Source of the DNA: Cercis canadensis
Taxonomy: Eukaryota > Streptophyta > Magnoliopsida > Fabales > Fabaceae
Assembly (NCBI GenBank): GCA_003255065.1
Contig: QAOA01006321.1
Span: 116,589-180,588, forward strand
Reading direction: 5' to 3'
DNA length: 64,000 bases
Numbering within the stretch: position 1 is the first letter of the stretch; the number at the start of each line of letters is the position of its first letter. The position numbers and the translations under genes are program-made. Below are positions 10,877 to 22,718 of the stretch, piece after piece. The notes below the pieces were generated by a model. The model was not told the DNA's origin and did not search any database. It saw only the letters and a list, made by a program, of their open reading frames with translations.

Positions 10877-11880
10877 GTAAGTATCTTTTTGTCTTTGACT
10901 GTTCCTTTGTGTTTTTTGGGAATTACCTTAGAAGGAGAAGGCTTCCTATTATTTATTACATCAAGAGGCCTATCTGCAATATTTTATTCCCCTATATATT
11001 CTTTCTCGAAATTATCTATCTTTTAAATTTTTCTTTTTCTTTTTTATTTCATTTTAAATACTGCTATGAGTTTATATTTCAAAAGTTGTGCTCATCTCTG
11101 ATTTATTTGGGATTGTATAATTATCTCTTTTTAGTTTATCATTCAGCATTCGTTATCTCTTTTTAGTTTTTCATGTGATAAATATAGATTGTAGAATGCT
11201 GCATAGAAAATGTGTATTCATGTTGGGGACTCTAATAATCTTTGTGATTATTTTCACTTTGCATAAAAAATTTCACACATGTTCATGCTATTTTCAGCAA
11301 ACTATACTATTAGTTGGATTTTTTCTTTTTTGAGTAAAGTTTCATTTTTGTTGTTCCTTTGTTCTTAGCTTTAGTAGACCGTTTTAATTTCTATTAGATT
11401 TTCTGCCACTTGCACACAAACAATATTTCTTTGGTTTGCATAAATGTTTTTTCAACTATATTAGAGCATTTATAATATATAGACAGTACTAAATGTCCAA
11501 GTGCAATAGTGGATTGGGCCACTTCCTCCCTCAATGTTGGTTTAGAGATTTGCACCTAAGCTCATGTGTTCAAGCTTAAACACGAATTTGATCCTGGCTT
11601 TGATTTTTAGGTATATATATTTGATCTACATGTACGTGATTATGTATGCTTTTTGCTTGAGGAATTATGCAGTTCTTTTACCCTTTTTTTTTTTTGGGCC
11701 TTTTTATAGGGGATTGAGTGAAGCATTTTGTTCATCAAGGAAGCACACCTTATGTTATACATTTGGGGCATTTAAACTAAGTTAGTCTTTTTTCCCTTTA
11801 CTTTCTCTATGGAGTGGATTGATTTATAATGGATTGCTTTTGGAAGCTATTAATTATCTTTCATTTTTAAAAGAGCTTGA
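10877..11880. other. AT/T-rich interval, no gene seen
   Basis: The region has several T-rich open frames (10909-11166, 11564-11785) with composition-driven hydrophobic translations and no motif. I assign no feature. Confidence 0.5.
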
Positions 11881-11924
11881 GCTTCTCCAGCATGCATGTT
11901 CTATTTTACTCTGCAGAGACAAGG

Positions 11925-12150
11925 GAAGTTTGGAACCTGATTGGGCAAGTCGAGTACATGAAAATGCTACTATAAAATTTTTGGAAGCAGTAGCTTGTAG
12001 AAAAGGTGTGCAATTGCAGCTGAGGTGGAGCATTAAGTATTTATGAATTGAAGGCGATGCTCAAGACAGTTGACGTCGTCATAGATTGGCTTCAATAGGG
12101 GAAGTCTCTTGAGTCTACTATTTGTTGGCTAGATGAGTCACATGATTTTT
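11925..12150 (+). pseudogene. RNase H-like (RVT_3-type) fragment
   Basis: The frame gives DWASRVHENATIKFLEAVAC, then RKGVQLQLRWSIKYL, a stop, IEGDAQDS, a second stop and RRHRLASIGE. The pattern E-A-x-A-C-R-x-G-x-Q-L ... x-E-G-D-A-Q resembles the RNase H-like domain that plant LINE-type reverse transcriptases carry and that also occurs alone in plants. Two in-frame stops within about 40 codons mark it as dead. No reverse transcriptase or poly-A tail was recognised nearby. Confidence 0.4.
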
Positions 12151-13116
12151 AATAGGGTGTACTCTTTTTTAATGATTAATAGATTGCATCTTCCCATAAA
12201 AAAAATTATATCAATTATTTTTAAATTTCAAAGTTATTCAAATTATGCCATTTAGAATATTTAAAATTTAACTTCTCTTTTAGTGCGGTATATTTTATAA
12301 GGAGCTAAACATGAAATGCGGATATAATAGAACTAAAAACAATGGTTAGTTTCAATATAATTTTTCATTTACAAGTTCAATTCTATATAGGTCCATGCTT
12401 TACAAGAAATGACGATGTTATATCTTTATACAATGGTAGAGTAACTAAGATTCCAAGCACATATCTAAGGCTGATAAACTATTTTAACTCTATAATCCTT
12501 GCTCCATAATATGTAATTGTAAGACCTTTATTTTTGAACCAAAGGCTATTTCAATAGTCGCTATGTGTAATATATTTGTCCTACTAAAATCATTGAACTA
12601 CTAGACATAAGATATTAAGATTTATTTTATTTTATTTTTGGGAGAAGGTGAAGATTACAAGTATACCAAAAAACTTGAGCAACATCATCCAATTCTACTT
12701 GGAGAAACTTTCTAGTAAGATTTGTAAGAAAAGAAATAATCTTCTCATAAGAACCTAACACTATTTGGGTACATCACAGAAGTTGTGTTAAATAATTTCT
12801 AATTTATATTATAATAGTAATATGAAATCAAGTAGATGCATAGAGAAGAATATGGTAGAAACCGTGCTGCTTTGGCGGTTTTCTGCTATGGAGAATCTGG
12901 ATGAGCATAGATGATATCATCTTTAACTAGAAAACTTGGAAAATATAAGATTTTGTTAGGAAAGCATAAGCTGATTTTCAAGAATTTATCGACACTTTGT
13001 GATGTCTCTGTTTTAACTTGTGTTTGTTTAGTTGACATTTCTTAGTGCTGGAAGAAAATAATGTGCTTAAGAGAAGTACTTTGGTAAATTCCCTATAAAT
13101 TCATTTGGTTTATTTG

Positions 13117-13121
<5 letters not shown>
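12151..13121. other. AT-rich intergenic interval
   Basis: I see no gene, paired repeat or RNA-like structure. Confidence 0.5.
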
Positions 13122-13152
<31 letters not shown>

Positions 13153-13153
13153 N
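13122..13153. repeat. Poly-T run ending in an N
   Basis: A homopolymer of about 31 T is followed by an ambiguous base at 13153. This is a likely sequencing-difficulty point. Confidence 0.9.
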
Positions 13154-13309
13154 ACTTTAAGTTTGAACATAGAAATTGGCATTGGATTGGAGAAGTTTTT
13201 GGGTGAAAATAAGCTCATACTTGGATATACAATTGATTTTGAACTAATTAATAGGACTCGGCTATTTACTTGCTATTGATTTTTCCCTTCCCCATCTACT
13301 TTTATACCC

Positions 13310-13390
13310 ATTGTTGGGGGTTTGAATTAGGTATATAGGCACAAATAAGTTGTTGGGGGTTTGAATTAGGTATATAGGCACAAATAAGTA
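13310..13390. repeat. Two-copy 41-bp tandem repeat
   Basis: The unit containing TTGGGGGTTTGAATTAGGTA and TATAGGCACAAATAAG occurs twice in immediate succession and is identical as read. No coding meaning is evident. Confidence 0.85.
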
Positions 13391-14930
13391 AATTTGCATA
13401 CTTGGATTTTTCACATTTAATAAATATGAAATTAATATAAACATTAAAATTATAAAATAATTTCAATCACATGCCAACTTTAATTCATTAATTGGTAATT
13501 AATTTCAATTTTTTTTTTTTTTATTTGACTTCAATGCTAAATTCGAAATTTAATTTTTCTTTTTTTCAAGATTTATGAATTTAACTTTCATACACTTGAG
13601 GTTAAAATCATAAGGAGGGAATTTCGGAATTGAAATTCAGCATTCATTGTGTTTAATAAAATATCATGAATGTGTGACAAAAGAAAAACATTTATTTAGT
13701 TGTGTTTTAGTCCACATACGTTTTGTCATGTAATGCCCTAATTGTGCAAGGTAATTAAAACATTGATTTTAAAATATTTTTCTGTTTTATTAAATTTCAA
13801 GAGGCACTAGGAGTTATTTTATTTTCAATCAAAAATCATAAAAAAAAATTCAAAATTCAAATTTCTAATCAATGCAAAAATATTCAAAATTCAAATTTTG
13901 CTAATAAATAAGTTCCATTAGCATTGAAGTATAATTTTAAAAAATATTTTAAAATTATTGACTTGCCAAATCAATTGTCAATCAATTAGTTATAATTGGC
14001 ATGTGATTGAAATTTCTATTTATTTTTTTCAAATTAACTAATTTTTAAATATCAATTAATTATTAAATTTTAAATTAGTTATGCCTTATTACTGATTTGT
14101 TTCTCAATCAATACTAAAATAATAGTATAGTTATGGATGGTACTTAAATAAAATTCTAAAAACTACCTAAAAATCATTGTAATGAAGAACTTCGGTAATT
14201 ATTACCCCTAATTTGTGTCATTTAATAAATAATCAATAAATACATATGTGTGTGCTTATGAAAATAAATTTTTTGAATTTCTAGATGGCTGCCAAAGATT
14301 TAATTTTTTGTTCTAATTTGAATTCCCTAATTCTTTCCTTATAATTATAATAATAAATGTGGGTTCAAAATTTTCTTAAATTGAAATTCAAAATCAAACG
14401 AAAGAATTCAAAATACCAATCAACATAAATGTTTGATTGGCACCACACATCAAAATTTGTGGGAGCCACATTAATTTAAAATGTGTGTGGACTAACTATA
14501 TACAAAACTAAATACATAAACATCTATTGTCCCATGTTGATGATCTAAAATTTGGCATAACCAATTTTTAATTTAGTGTATACTTGCTACTTTCTTCATC
14601 TCAAGTTATTAAGTATAACAATGTTGCAATTTCAGGATCAGTGCAAAATCGTGTGGACTTAGAGAAAGACGTTGACATTTCCAATACAAATCATACACCA
14701 CAACTTTTTTGAGTATAGTATTATCTCATTCTGCATTTGTTTAATACTCTTTCAAATATACTATGGATTCATAATTGATATTTTTGATGTATTACATCCA
14801 TGATTCAAAATATGAAATTCATAATTGATATATTATATCACATAGATTTATATAATTTATGCTTCTCTGATCACATAAATTTTATCACAAATCCCATTGC
14901 CTGGGTCCTGTGCCCCGTCGCCAAGCGGCC
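13391..14930. other. Very AT-rich intergenic interval
   Basis: The interval is long and strongly AT-rich without recognisable genes. A short GC-rich patch (GTGCCCCGTCGCCAAGCGGC, about 14911-14930) stands out at its end. Confidence 0.5.
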
Positions 14931-14959
14931 CACGCATCGGCGCGGGAATAGTACTAGTA

Positions 14960-15425
14960 ATACTCTAAAAGGAGTTGATAAATGCACTATAGCTCGTCAC
15001 ATGACACTCTTAGTCATTATTATGAGTAATAAATATTCACATTTAATACAATTACAATATTAAATCAATGAAAATATACGAAATTGCTTAAATAAATAAG
15101 AATCATTATTATTAAATGATGAAATTCGGTTTTATATTAGAAAATGAATTAACAAATGCACCAAAGATCGTCACGTGGCACTCTCAACCATTACTACAAT
15201 TATTTAAATATTAATATAAGAAATTACTAAAATAAATCAATCAAGGTATATGAAATTGCTTAAATAAATAAGAAACATAAATATTAAATGGTGAATTTCA
15301 TTTTATATGAGTCTAAACTAGGAAATGAGTTAACAAACGCACCATAGATCGCCATGTGGCACTATTAGCCATTAATATGTAATTGCTTAAAAAAAATATA
15401 TATTATTATGACAATTGTCAATTAC
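14960..15425. repeat. Three-copy tandem repeat, about 175 bp per unit
   Basis: Diverged units start near 14972, 15149 and 15325. Each carries a version of GTTAACAAACGCACCATAGA followed by TCGCCATGTGGCACT and an AT-rich tail with AAATTGCTTAAATAAATAAG. A fourth weak relative lies near 6797. The repeat sits upstream of the second promoter-like repeat. No open frame is conserved. Confidence 0.7.
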
Positions 15426-15436
15426 TCTCCCAAATT

Positions 15437-15965
15437 TTAGCCCTCTAAAAAATGTTGATTTTTGAATGAGAAATCAGAAATTAGGGTTTAGAGTTTGTGT
15501 CTACATAAACCTCTATATATATTGTACTTCATATGAGGCTCACCCTGTTAGCTCACGAATTTATCAACCGTTTTCCTCCATCCGAAGAAGCTCCCAAGTT
15601 TGATCTTTCAAATCATTTTTTTCGTAAGTTGTAGTTATCTTTTTCAATATTTATTCCCATTGTAATATGTCTACCAATATCCTTATGCAGTTGTTTGGAT
15701 ATTTCTTGATTCCTTACTCGCTCCATCTCCTCCATCCCCAAAGGCAACAAGGTATGCTCTGTTTGTTTATCTTTTTGGTTGCTGTATTTATGTTTTTAAA
15801 TACCTATTTCATTCTAATGTATGTATCTCAAATTCTTGATACAGCTATATAGCCATTTTATTATTCCTTTTTATCTCCATCTTTTCCATCTCCAAAGACA
15901 ACAAGGTATGCTATTTCTCTATAAGCTATCACTCAATCTCATTATACATGTTCCCTAAATAAAAT
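15437..15965 (+). repeat. Promoter/5'UTR-like repeat, copy 2
   Basis: This copy matches 6990-7620: ATTAGGGTTTAGAG, ATAAACCTCTATATATAT, CATATGAGGCTCA and then CCAAAGGCAACAAGGTATGC-type donor-like sites at about 15752 and 15906. It may be a duplicated 5' region from an unidentified gene. The P450 start is about 680 bp further on, but nothing shows that they are linked. Confidence 0.4.
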
Positions 15966-16642
15966 TCCAAATTTCCCAAATTACATCAACAAACTTTCAC
16001 GTTCCAAATTGCTATATTGCAATTCTGAAAAATTCCAGATGTAATTAGATTTCAAATTGGAATTTTTGTTGCAATTCGGAATTGCAATGTGGAACCATGG
16101 ACCAGAGCTTGTTTGATGTTGACACGACATCAAACAATAGTCACTAATTGTTTAAATTTACAACCAAAAAAAAAATTACATTAAAAAAAAGAAAGAATCC
16201 CAAGGCGGCAATATTTTCCGTGTTAGTGTTGATTTTATATCTTTGACTTTTTAAAGAAATTTTAAATTAATAATACAAATTAGTGCGTCTCCAATTATAA
16301 CATGTAACGTGTTTCTATTTACACTTTATATAAGTACTTACTTATACACACCTACACAGATATTATATCTTAATCAACAGTAATTTATTTATGAAGAAAT
16401 GGTCAACACGACAAGTATCAAATTGGCTCTTAATTTGTATACCAAGTATCACGGGCCGGCTACAAGATTCATCTAGTAACGGACAAAGGACAAAGATATA
16501 TAATTTGGCATTGCAATGCAACTAGCAAGACAGGAATATATATCTATTCAAAATCATGGATCCCACTTGAGGGTGGATGGCTATATATCTACTCAAATAC
16601 AAGAAGGGAGAGGAATTAGAACCTAGGAACCATACACTCACC
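15966..16642. other. P450 upstream region
   Basis: No gene is seen. TATA-like strings occur at about 16326 (TATATAAG) and about 16582 (TATATATC). I cannot tell which serves the P450. No obvious regulatory element was recognised. Confidence 0.4.
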
Positions 16643-18527
16643 ATGGAGTACCTTCCACTTCTGCTTCTAATTTCCTTCTTTTTTGTAACCATTCTTTTCT
16701 TCATTTTCATCTTGGGATCCCAAACCTCAAAGTCAGCAAAACGCCCACCAGGGCCTCGCCCTTTCCCCATAATAGGTAATATTTTAGAACTTGGCTCCCA
16801 ACCACACCAAGCACTCGCCAACCTCTCAAAAATTTATGGCCCCATAATGACTCTAAAGCTTGGCAACAACACCACCATAGTCATATCCTCTCCAGAAGTG
16901 GCAAAAGAAGTACTACACAAAATTGACCAAGCCTTTTCCAACCGCACAGTTCCCGATACTGTACGAGCACTTGACCGCTGCATGCTTTCAGTGGGGTGGA
17001 TGGCCCATCTCAGTGGAGAATCCTCAGAAAATTTTGTGCTACCAAAGTATTCTCTTCTCAACAACTTGATTCTACACATATTCTTCGCCAGAGAAAGGTG
17101 CAAGAATTGCTTAATTTTGTGGACGAAAGTTGCAAAAAGGGTGAAGCCTTGGATATTGGTGAGGCTGCTTTTACAACAGTGCTTAATTCTATATCCAACA
17201 GTCTTTTCTCTATGGATTTGGCTCATTATACTTCTGATAAGTTGCAAGAGTTTAAGGAGAATATTTGGGGTATTATGGAAGAAGCTGGGAGGCCTAATGT
17301 TGTAGACTTTTTTCCGATCTTCCGTGTTCTTGATCCACAAGGTGCAAGAGCAAGGATGCACAAGTATTTTGGGAAGTTGATTGAATTTTTTGATGGTCTT
17401 ACAGAAGAAAGATTGCATTTATGGGAATCTAAAATGGAGTCCAAGGTGTGTAACGATGTGTTGGATTCAATTCTGGAACTCATGACCCAAGAAAATTCAC
17501 AAGTGAGTCGCCCATATGTGTTACATTTATTTCTGGTGAGTATTTGTCATACTCATATTACTTGGATTATTCTGTAGCTTATCCTTAATAATTTTATTGC
17601 TTGGGGAAAAACTTAGTTTCAGAGCACAAAATTTTAGCTGAAGATATCATTACTGTTAAAATTGAAAAAAAAAAAAAATTGCCATAAATTAAGTGTAGAC
17701 ATATTAACAGAAAAAAAAAAAAGAATTAAGTGTAGATATATTTTAATCCTTATAGTTTTCAGAAGGCTCTTCCTTAAATTTCATCGTCACATGTATTGTT
17801 TAGGTAGATTTTAAACAGAAGTAACTCAGTCATTTCTTAACAATATTGTTTATGTTATAGATAAGATACTGCAGTTGTATTTGGGACATTTAACTAAATA
17901 TGTTGTTATTAATTATATCAGGATTTATTTGTTGCCGGGATAGACACAACATCAAGCACAGTAGAATGGGTAATGGCAGAATTGTTGCGTAACCCAGAAA
18001 AATTAGTAAAAGCTAGGAAAGAGCTCCAACAAGTTCTTTATGACGGTGAACAACTTGAAGAATCACATATCTCAAAGCTTCCCTTTCTCCAAGCAGCGGT
18101 GAAGGAAACTTTGCGTTTGCACCCACCAGTCCCATTGCTAATACCACTTAAGGCAGAGGATGATGTTCACTTATGTGGTTTTATAGTGCCCAAAAATGCA
18201 CAAATCTTAGTCAATGTGTGGGCTATGGGACGAGATTCAAATATTTGGGAAAACCCAAATCGATTTATGCCTGAAAGATTTTTGGGGAGTAAGATTGATT
18301 TTAAAGGCCATGATTTTGAGCTCATTCAATTTGGAGCTGGAAGAAGGATTTGCCCTGGATTGCCATTGGCTTCTAGGACAGCGACTTTTATTTTAGCATC
18401 TCTTCTACGCAACTATGATTGGAAGCTGGCAGATGGGTTAAATGCAGAAGACATGGATATGAGTGAGAAATATGGGATTACCTTGCATAGGGTTCAATCT
18501 CTCCGAGCCATACCCATCAAAGGGTAG
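16643..18527 (+). pseudogene. CYP76-like cytochrome P450, one apparent frameshift
   Basis: A two-exon P450 gene (16643-17535 and 17922-18527; phase-0 intron 17536-17921, GT...AG) of about 499 residues, normal for plant microsomal P450s. The start codon is in ACCATGG. In order: an N-terminal membrane anchor (about residues 3-27), the proline hinge PPGPRPFPIIGN, the I-helix AGIDTTSST, the K-helix ETLR, PERF, and the haem loop FGAGRRICPG with its cysteine ligand. Overall similarity is to the CYP76 family, whose members include geraniol 8-hydroxylase and other terpenoid oxidases. The substrate cannot be read from sequence. Around 17000-17006 the frame moves from VGWMA to PSQWRILRKFC, as if one C were missing from a C run. 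Everything else is conserved, so a base-calling error in a functional gene is a real alternative to a young pseudogene. Confidence 0.85.
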
Positions 18528-19000
18528 TTATTATTCATCACATCAATTGTGAAGCAATACATGCGCTTTTCTGTTAAAATTGTGTGTAAAATTGGTTAAA
18601 AGCTACATATGTCACTTTGGGTAGCATAGAAACTCAGCAAGTATTTATCACATATTTGGTGGTATTGATCTAGTATTTGTGAAAGTGTTAAATTCATTGC
18701 AGCGTCACATTCTTTTTGCTTGTAGTGTATTATCATACAGTAAAGTTAGTTGTACATTAGTTAGGATCAAATTATTGCATATAGATAGAATTGGCAAAAT
18801 CTAAGCCTAGTGAAAGAAAGTTTCAATAGGTCCTACTAAACTCAATTTATATGAACTGCAAATGTTTATAACAATATAACTAACAGGTTTTCAAGTAGAA
18901 TTACTTAGATCCGAACCTGAATATGAGTATCTTGGACAACAACAAAAAATCAGATAAGCAAAAGTAAGGAAACATACATTGTTATTGACATAAAAAGAAG
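18528..19000. other. P450 3' flank
   Basis: AT-rich non-coding sequence, presumably including the P450 3'UTR. No other feature was recognised. Confidence 0.5.
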
Positions 19001-19329
19001 GAGTAAAATTTCTTTTTGATTCTTGAAAATTGCTCTTATAGACACTTTAGTCTTTCATTTATTTTTTGTGCTAATTGAGTTCTCGAATTTATATTCTGTC
19101 TGTCAATTTAGTCCTCCGTCTAGGTCCGTTAGTGAGATTTGACAAAAATTGTTACGTGGTACATTAAGTACTGACGTGACTGTTATGTGATGATGTGGCA
19201 CATTAAAAAAAAAAAAAAAAAAAAACTTCTCTCTCATCTCTCTCTCTCTTCCCCGTCTGCCCCTCCCTTTCTCTGCGACTCCCATCAACTTCTGGTTTTG
19301 AAGAGGAGTTTTGTTCAAGTCAGTCATCA

Positions 19330-19740
19330 ATGTCTTGCTGGTCTACTATGAATTCTTCTGAGGAGTTTGGTTCACTGGAGAACGGGAAGTTGGACAAGGG
19401 GGTGGATTGTGATGGAGATCAAGAGGAGCATTGTGTGAAGATAAGTGATGGTAGAGGCGTGGGTTCAGATCAGTTGATGGTTTCCGAGGAGCCTGAGGAT
19501 TCTGAGGACATAAATGTTTTGGAAGGGAGGATGAAGAAGACTAGAAGGAGTTGGTTCAGAAAATTACGTTCTATAACATGATTGATTGATAGGCAACGCG
19601 AAACTGATAATGGGATGCTCGAAGGGACTTGTGCATTCTCAGGGTGTACGATTCAGAAAGTTAAGGTTCGCCAATACAGGAAGCAAATAAAGTAGCTTTC
19701 AGGTCTTTACATGGGGCAGGATATTCAATCCTCTTCATGT
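19330..19740 (+). pseudogene. Captured fragment resembling a plant WDR44-like protein
   Basis: One frame, contiguous apart from TGA at 19579 and TAG at 19693, encodes an acidic stretch (SEEPEDSEDINVLEGRMKK), then RRSWFRKLRSIT, and after the stops KVKVRQYRKQ and LSGLYMGQDIQS. In plant WDR44-like WD40 proteins an RVRVRQYGKSxKELxALY-type segment precedes the first WD repeat, so this looks like a piece of such a gene. It ends at a GTAAGT donor-like site (about 19740). The location between MULE terminal repeats suggests capture. The identification rests on one short motif recalled from the family. Confidence 0.45.
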
Positions 19741-19904
19741 AAGTTTACCCACTGCCTCTTCTGTTCAGAGCTCTGCATGTAAGTTTATTAGCCCTCTCTT
19801 TCCTGGTAGAGTCTTGACTCTTGAATATAATTTGAAATTTTGTTTCAGAAGGTTTGAGCCTTGTTTCCCGTTGGTAATGCTTCCAAAGCATTCCTGTTAG
19901 TAGG

Positions 19905-20098
19905 TAGAAGAGCGAGAGGGAGAGATTAACAGAGCAGATAAACTGAGCGAGAGGGAGAGATAATGAAGGGGACAAAATAAGGTGTGTATACAAGCAAAGA
20001 GAACTCCCTGAGGAAGAGAGAGATAGCTCGCAGAGGAAGAGAAAGAGAGGTCGCAGACGAAGAGAGAGAGAGAGAAGTCGCAGAGGAAGAGACAAACA
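19905..20098. repeat. Purine-rich GA minisatellite
   Basis: An imperfect tandem array of units like CGCAGAGGAAGAGAGAGA on the + strand lies inside the Pack-MULE-like element. No coding role is apparent. The complementary open frame is low complexity. Confidence 0.7.
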
Positions 20099-20207
20099 AA
20101 TTTTTTTTTTTTTAAAGTTAAACGGCGCCGTTGAGCAGGGAGTTCTCCTTCATGGAATTCTCTCTCACTGACCTTTTTCTGTTTTTCAATTAATGATTAC
20201 TTATGAG

Positions 20208-20857
20208 CTATGTTGCACGGGGACGGGTACGCGTCTCATCTCCGTTACGGGTACGAAAGACGGGTATGGCAATTTTTCAAAAACGTGGGTACGGGGACGT
20301 CACGTCATATATATATGTATGTATCAAATCTTTAGTAAATATCAACTAAAAATCCTTATAATGAACAATTTTAAAATTCTCAAGCATTAAAAAATATCAA
20401 CATAAATCCTTAGCAAATAAATAACAGAGGAGCTGAAGGTTGAAATTTGGTGAAAATGGGGAAGAACAGCCCTAAAATCTAATTTGAACTCAGGTTGAGG
20501 ATGAAAAATGGGGGCACAGTCCATACGGCGTCGTTTTGGCAAATCTGGGCTTGCAACTCTTCCCAAAAATGGCGTCGTCCCACTTAAGTTCTCTCATCGC
20601 AGCTTCAAAACGGTGCTATTCTACTAAAACAAAAAATCCGGCCTCCAAAACAACGTTGTTAGAAATGACCGGCTTTTTAAAAAGGTTTCATTGGCTTTTT
20701 TCTTTTTGGCGAAACGTGACGTTTCGAAACATGAAAAATCAAAAAACTAAAATTTTGGATATTTTTCGGCATTTCCTCCGTATGGGATGCGTTTCGCGTT
20801 TCGGCCTCGTTTCCGAAATGGAGACGTGCCTCATTTTGGTGTTTCGGTGCAATAGAG
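20208..20857. mobile_element. hAT-like non-autonomous element, 650 bp, with 8-bp TSD
   Basis: The element starts CTATGTTGCACGGGGACGGG and ends GTGCAATAGAG, giving short inverted repeats (CTATGTTGCAC against CTCTATTGCAC). It is flanked by a perfect 8-bp duplication CTTATGAG at 20200-20207 and 20858-20865, the length expected for hAT elements. The interior is related to 4813, 9539 and 63425. It is nested in the 19001-21483 element, so it inserted later. It has no transposase. Confidence 0.8.
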
Positions 20858-21483
20858 CTTATGAGTTTTGAATGTGTTCTGTTTACCATATAAAACCAAG
20901 ACGTTGAGCACTTGTTCTAAGCCCAAGCCTCTCTACCCCCTTGAAAGTCAATCATCTCTCCTTTTCGCAGAGTTTTGTTGTTCCCACACTCCTCACACGC
21001 CTTCTCCAAATTTCCCAAGTGTTAATTGTTCTATCTCACCTCAAATTAACTTATTCAAATTTCTATCAGAAAAGATAGTATATTTTTCTTATTGGGTCTT
21101 TTATCTTCATGGAGTTCTTTATTAAAGAGCGGATCTGGCACTACCTTGTGGAATTTCTAATGGAGTTTCGGAGGAGAAGATGGATGCCGTGAAAGGGGAA
21201 AGTGAGGAGGAGGAAATCTACGAAAAAGTTTTAGAGAAGGACTTAATGTGGAAGAGAGAGAGAAGATTTTTTTTTCTAATGTGACACATCACCACATAAT
21301 GGCCACGTCAACACTTAACGTACCACGTGGCAATTTCTGTTCAATCTCACTATAAAGGACCCAGACGGAGGACTAAATTGATAGACGGAATATAAATTCA
21401 AAGACTCAATTGGCACAAAAAATAAATGAAAGACTAAAGTGTTTGTAAGAGTATTTTTCAATAATTAAAAAGGAGTTTTACTC

Positions 21484-22548
21484 TATAAAGAAGCAAGATT
21501 TTGAAGAGAAACAAGAAAAAGTGAAAACATAGAAATAAAGGTGTTACAACTCAAACAAATGTTGCTAACTCGATTAGTTTGACAAAAAATTGATTAAATG
21601 CTACATTTTATTTATCTTTCGATAACTCTTAACTTGGATTCTTTAATTAATCCATTCAAAAGATTGAAGTTTTATCTATCAAATTAAGTAAAATGACATT
21701 CATGCATATCCAAGTACCTTACATATATATTTGTCCACGTCCCGAATTGTTGAGTGAACACCCCAACTTACAATCTTAAACATGTAACTCTTTGCTTGGA
21801 TTTTTTTTTTCTTAATTGTGCCCAAATATCTTGTTTTGTTGTAATTTCACTTAATATGTATACTCGTTTTCTGTTTATTTAGTTAGATTTGCATCTCATT
21901 CGTCGAAAGTTTTCTTAATAAGCCAAAGTTTGAATGGACTGATAGTACTAGGTTGTAGACATCACATTTTGGTCCATTTCTTGCATGGTGCTCCAAAAAT
22001 TCATTATCAATTGAACAAGAAATTTTAGGTAACAATTCAGGTATATAAACCTAAAATGGGCAACAAAATTCATCATTGGGCTTAATCAAGTTCTAAATTA
22101 GACACTGATTAGTACTAATTAGACTTATAATTTCTGAAAGAAATATTATATGGAGGTGAAATTAGTTCCATTGGAAAGTAGATTTGTTTAGCTTTCAACA
22201 AGTACTAATTTTCAATATATAGTTTGCAAAATCTAGGCCACACATTAAAAAAAGTTAGTGGAGTAGTTAAACTCATATGTCATTAAGTGTATGGATACGA
22301 AGCAAAATAGTGACACACATTTGAAATTTGTTTAAGGAATGAGAGAAACCGAAACCGAAACCAAACTACAAGCATCACTCATTTTCTTGTCTCTTTATTC
22401 GGTCCATGCATGTATGTTCTTGAATAGAGTCGTCTTTCTCTCTATTAGGAATGACAGAGCTCCAATACATGTTGAGTTTCAAAGTGGGCAAGACATGACA
22501 ATTAATGGAAAGAAACTTGTATTATTAGAAACAGTTGTAATACAATGG
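21484..22548. other. Non-coding interval
   Basis: AT-rich sequence without a recognisable gene. The frame at 22339-22662 runs into the SINE and is not conserved. Confidence 0.5.
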
Positions 22549-22718
22549 GTAGATCATCTGGTAAGGAGGTGTTCTAGCTTAACCAAGGGTCTCGGGTTCG
22601 AGCCCTTGGGTATGCAGCTGCGTCTGTTGAGAGATGTTTGCCATCCTTGTGGTCCTTCTTAGCTCAAAACCGGATTAGTCGAGCGAAACCCAGACACCAG
22701 TAGAAAACCAAAAAAAAT
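22549..22718 (+). mobile_element. tRNA-derived SINE, 170 bp, with 11-bp TSD
   Basis: A pol III B-box GGTTCGAGCCC sits at 22595-22605, with a plausible A-box around TGGTAAGGAGG (about 22559). The element ends in a short A-rich tail (about 22708-22718). It is flanked by a perfect 11-bp duplication TAATACAATGG at 22538-22548 and 22719-22729. Length, promoter layout, A-rich end and variable-length duplication together define a SINE mobilised by LINE machinery. The family is not identified. Confidence 0.85.
22595..22605 (+). promoter_or_regulatory. Pol III B-box of the SINE
   Basis: GGTTCGAGCCC matches the tRNA B-box consensus GGTTCGANNCC exactly. Confidence 0.8.

Larger units (their letters stand above)
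19001..21483. mobile_element. Pack-MULE-like non-autonomous element, 2,483 bp
   Basis: The terminal inverted repeats are about 210 bp (19001-19210 and about 21272-21483). The outermost bases GAGTAAAA match those of the big MULE at 23431. The shared repeat interior includes CATTTATTTTTTGTGC, ATTTAGTCCTCCGTCT and the complement pair around CCACGTGG. Flanks TAAAAAGAAG (18991-19000) and TATAAAGAAG (21484-21493) are a 10-bp duplication with one mismatch. The interior holds a host-gene-like fragment (19330-19740), a purine-rich minisatellite and a nested hAT-like element, and no transposase. The duplication length and long terminal repeats fit Mutator-like elements. Confidence 0.8.

Noticed and set aside
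13310..13390. Direct repeat considered as a CRISPR-like or regulatory array
   Set aside because: Only two abutting units without spacers in a plant genome; a simple tandem duplication.
14900..14955. GC-rich patch possibly from a structured RNA or tRNA
   Set aside because: I could not fold it into a cloverleaf or find an intact B-box, so no RNA gene is claimed.
16834..17418. 194-codon minus-strand frame
   Set aside because: Antisense shadow of P450 exon 1.
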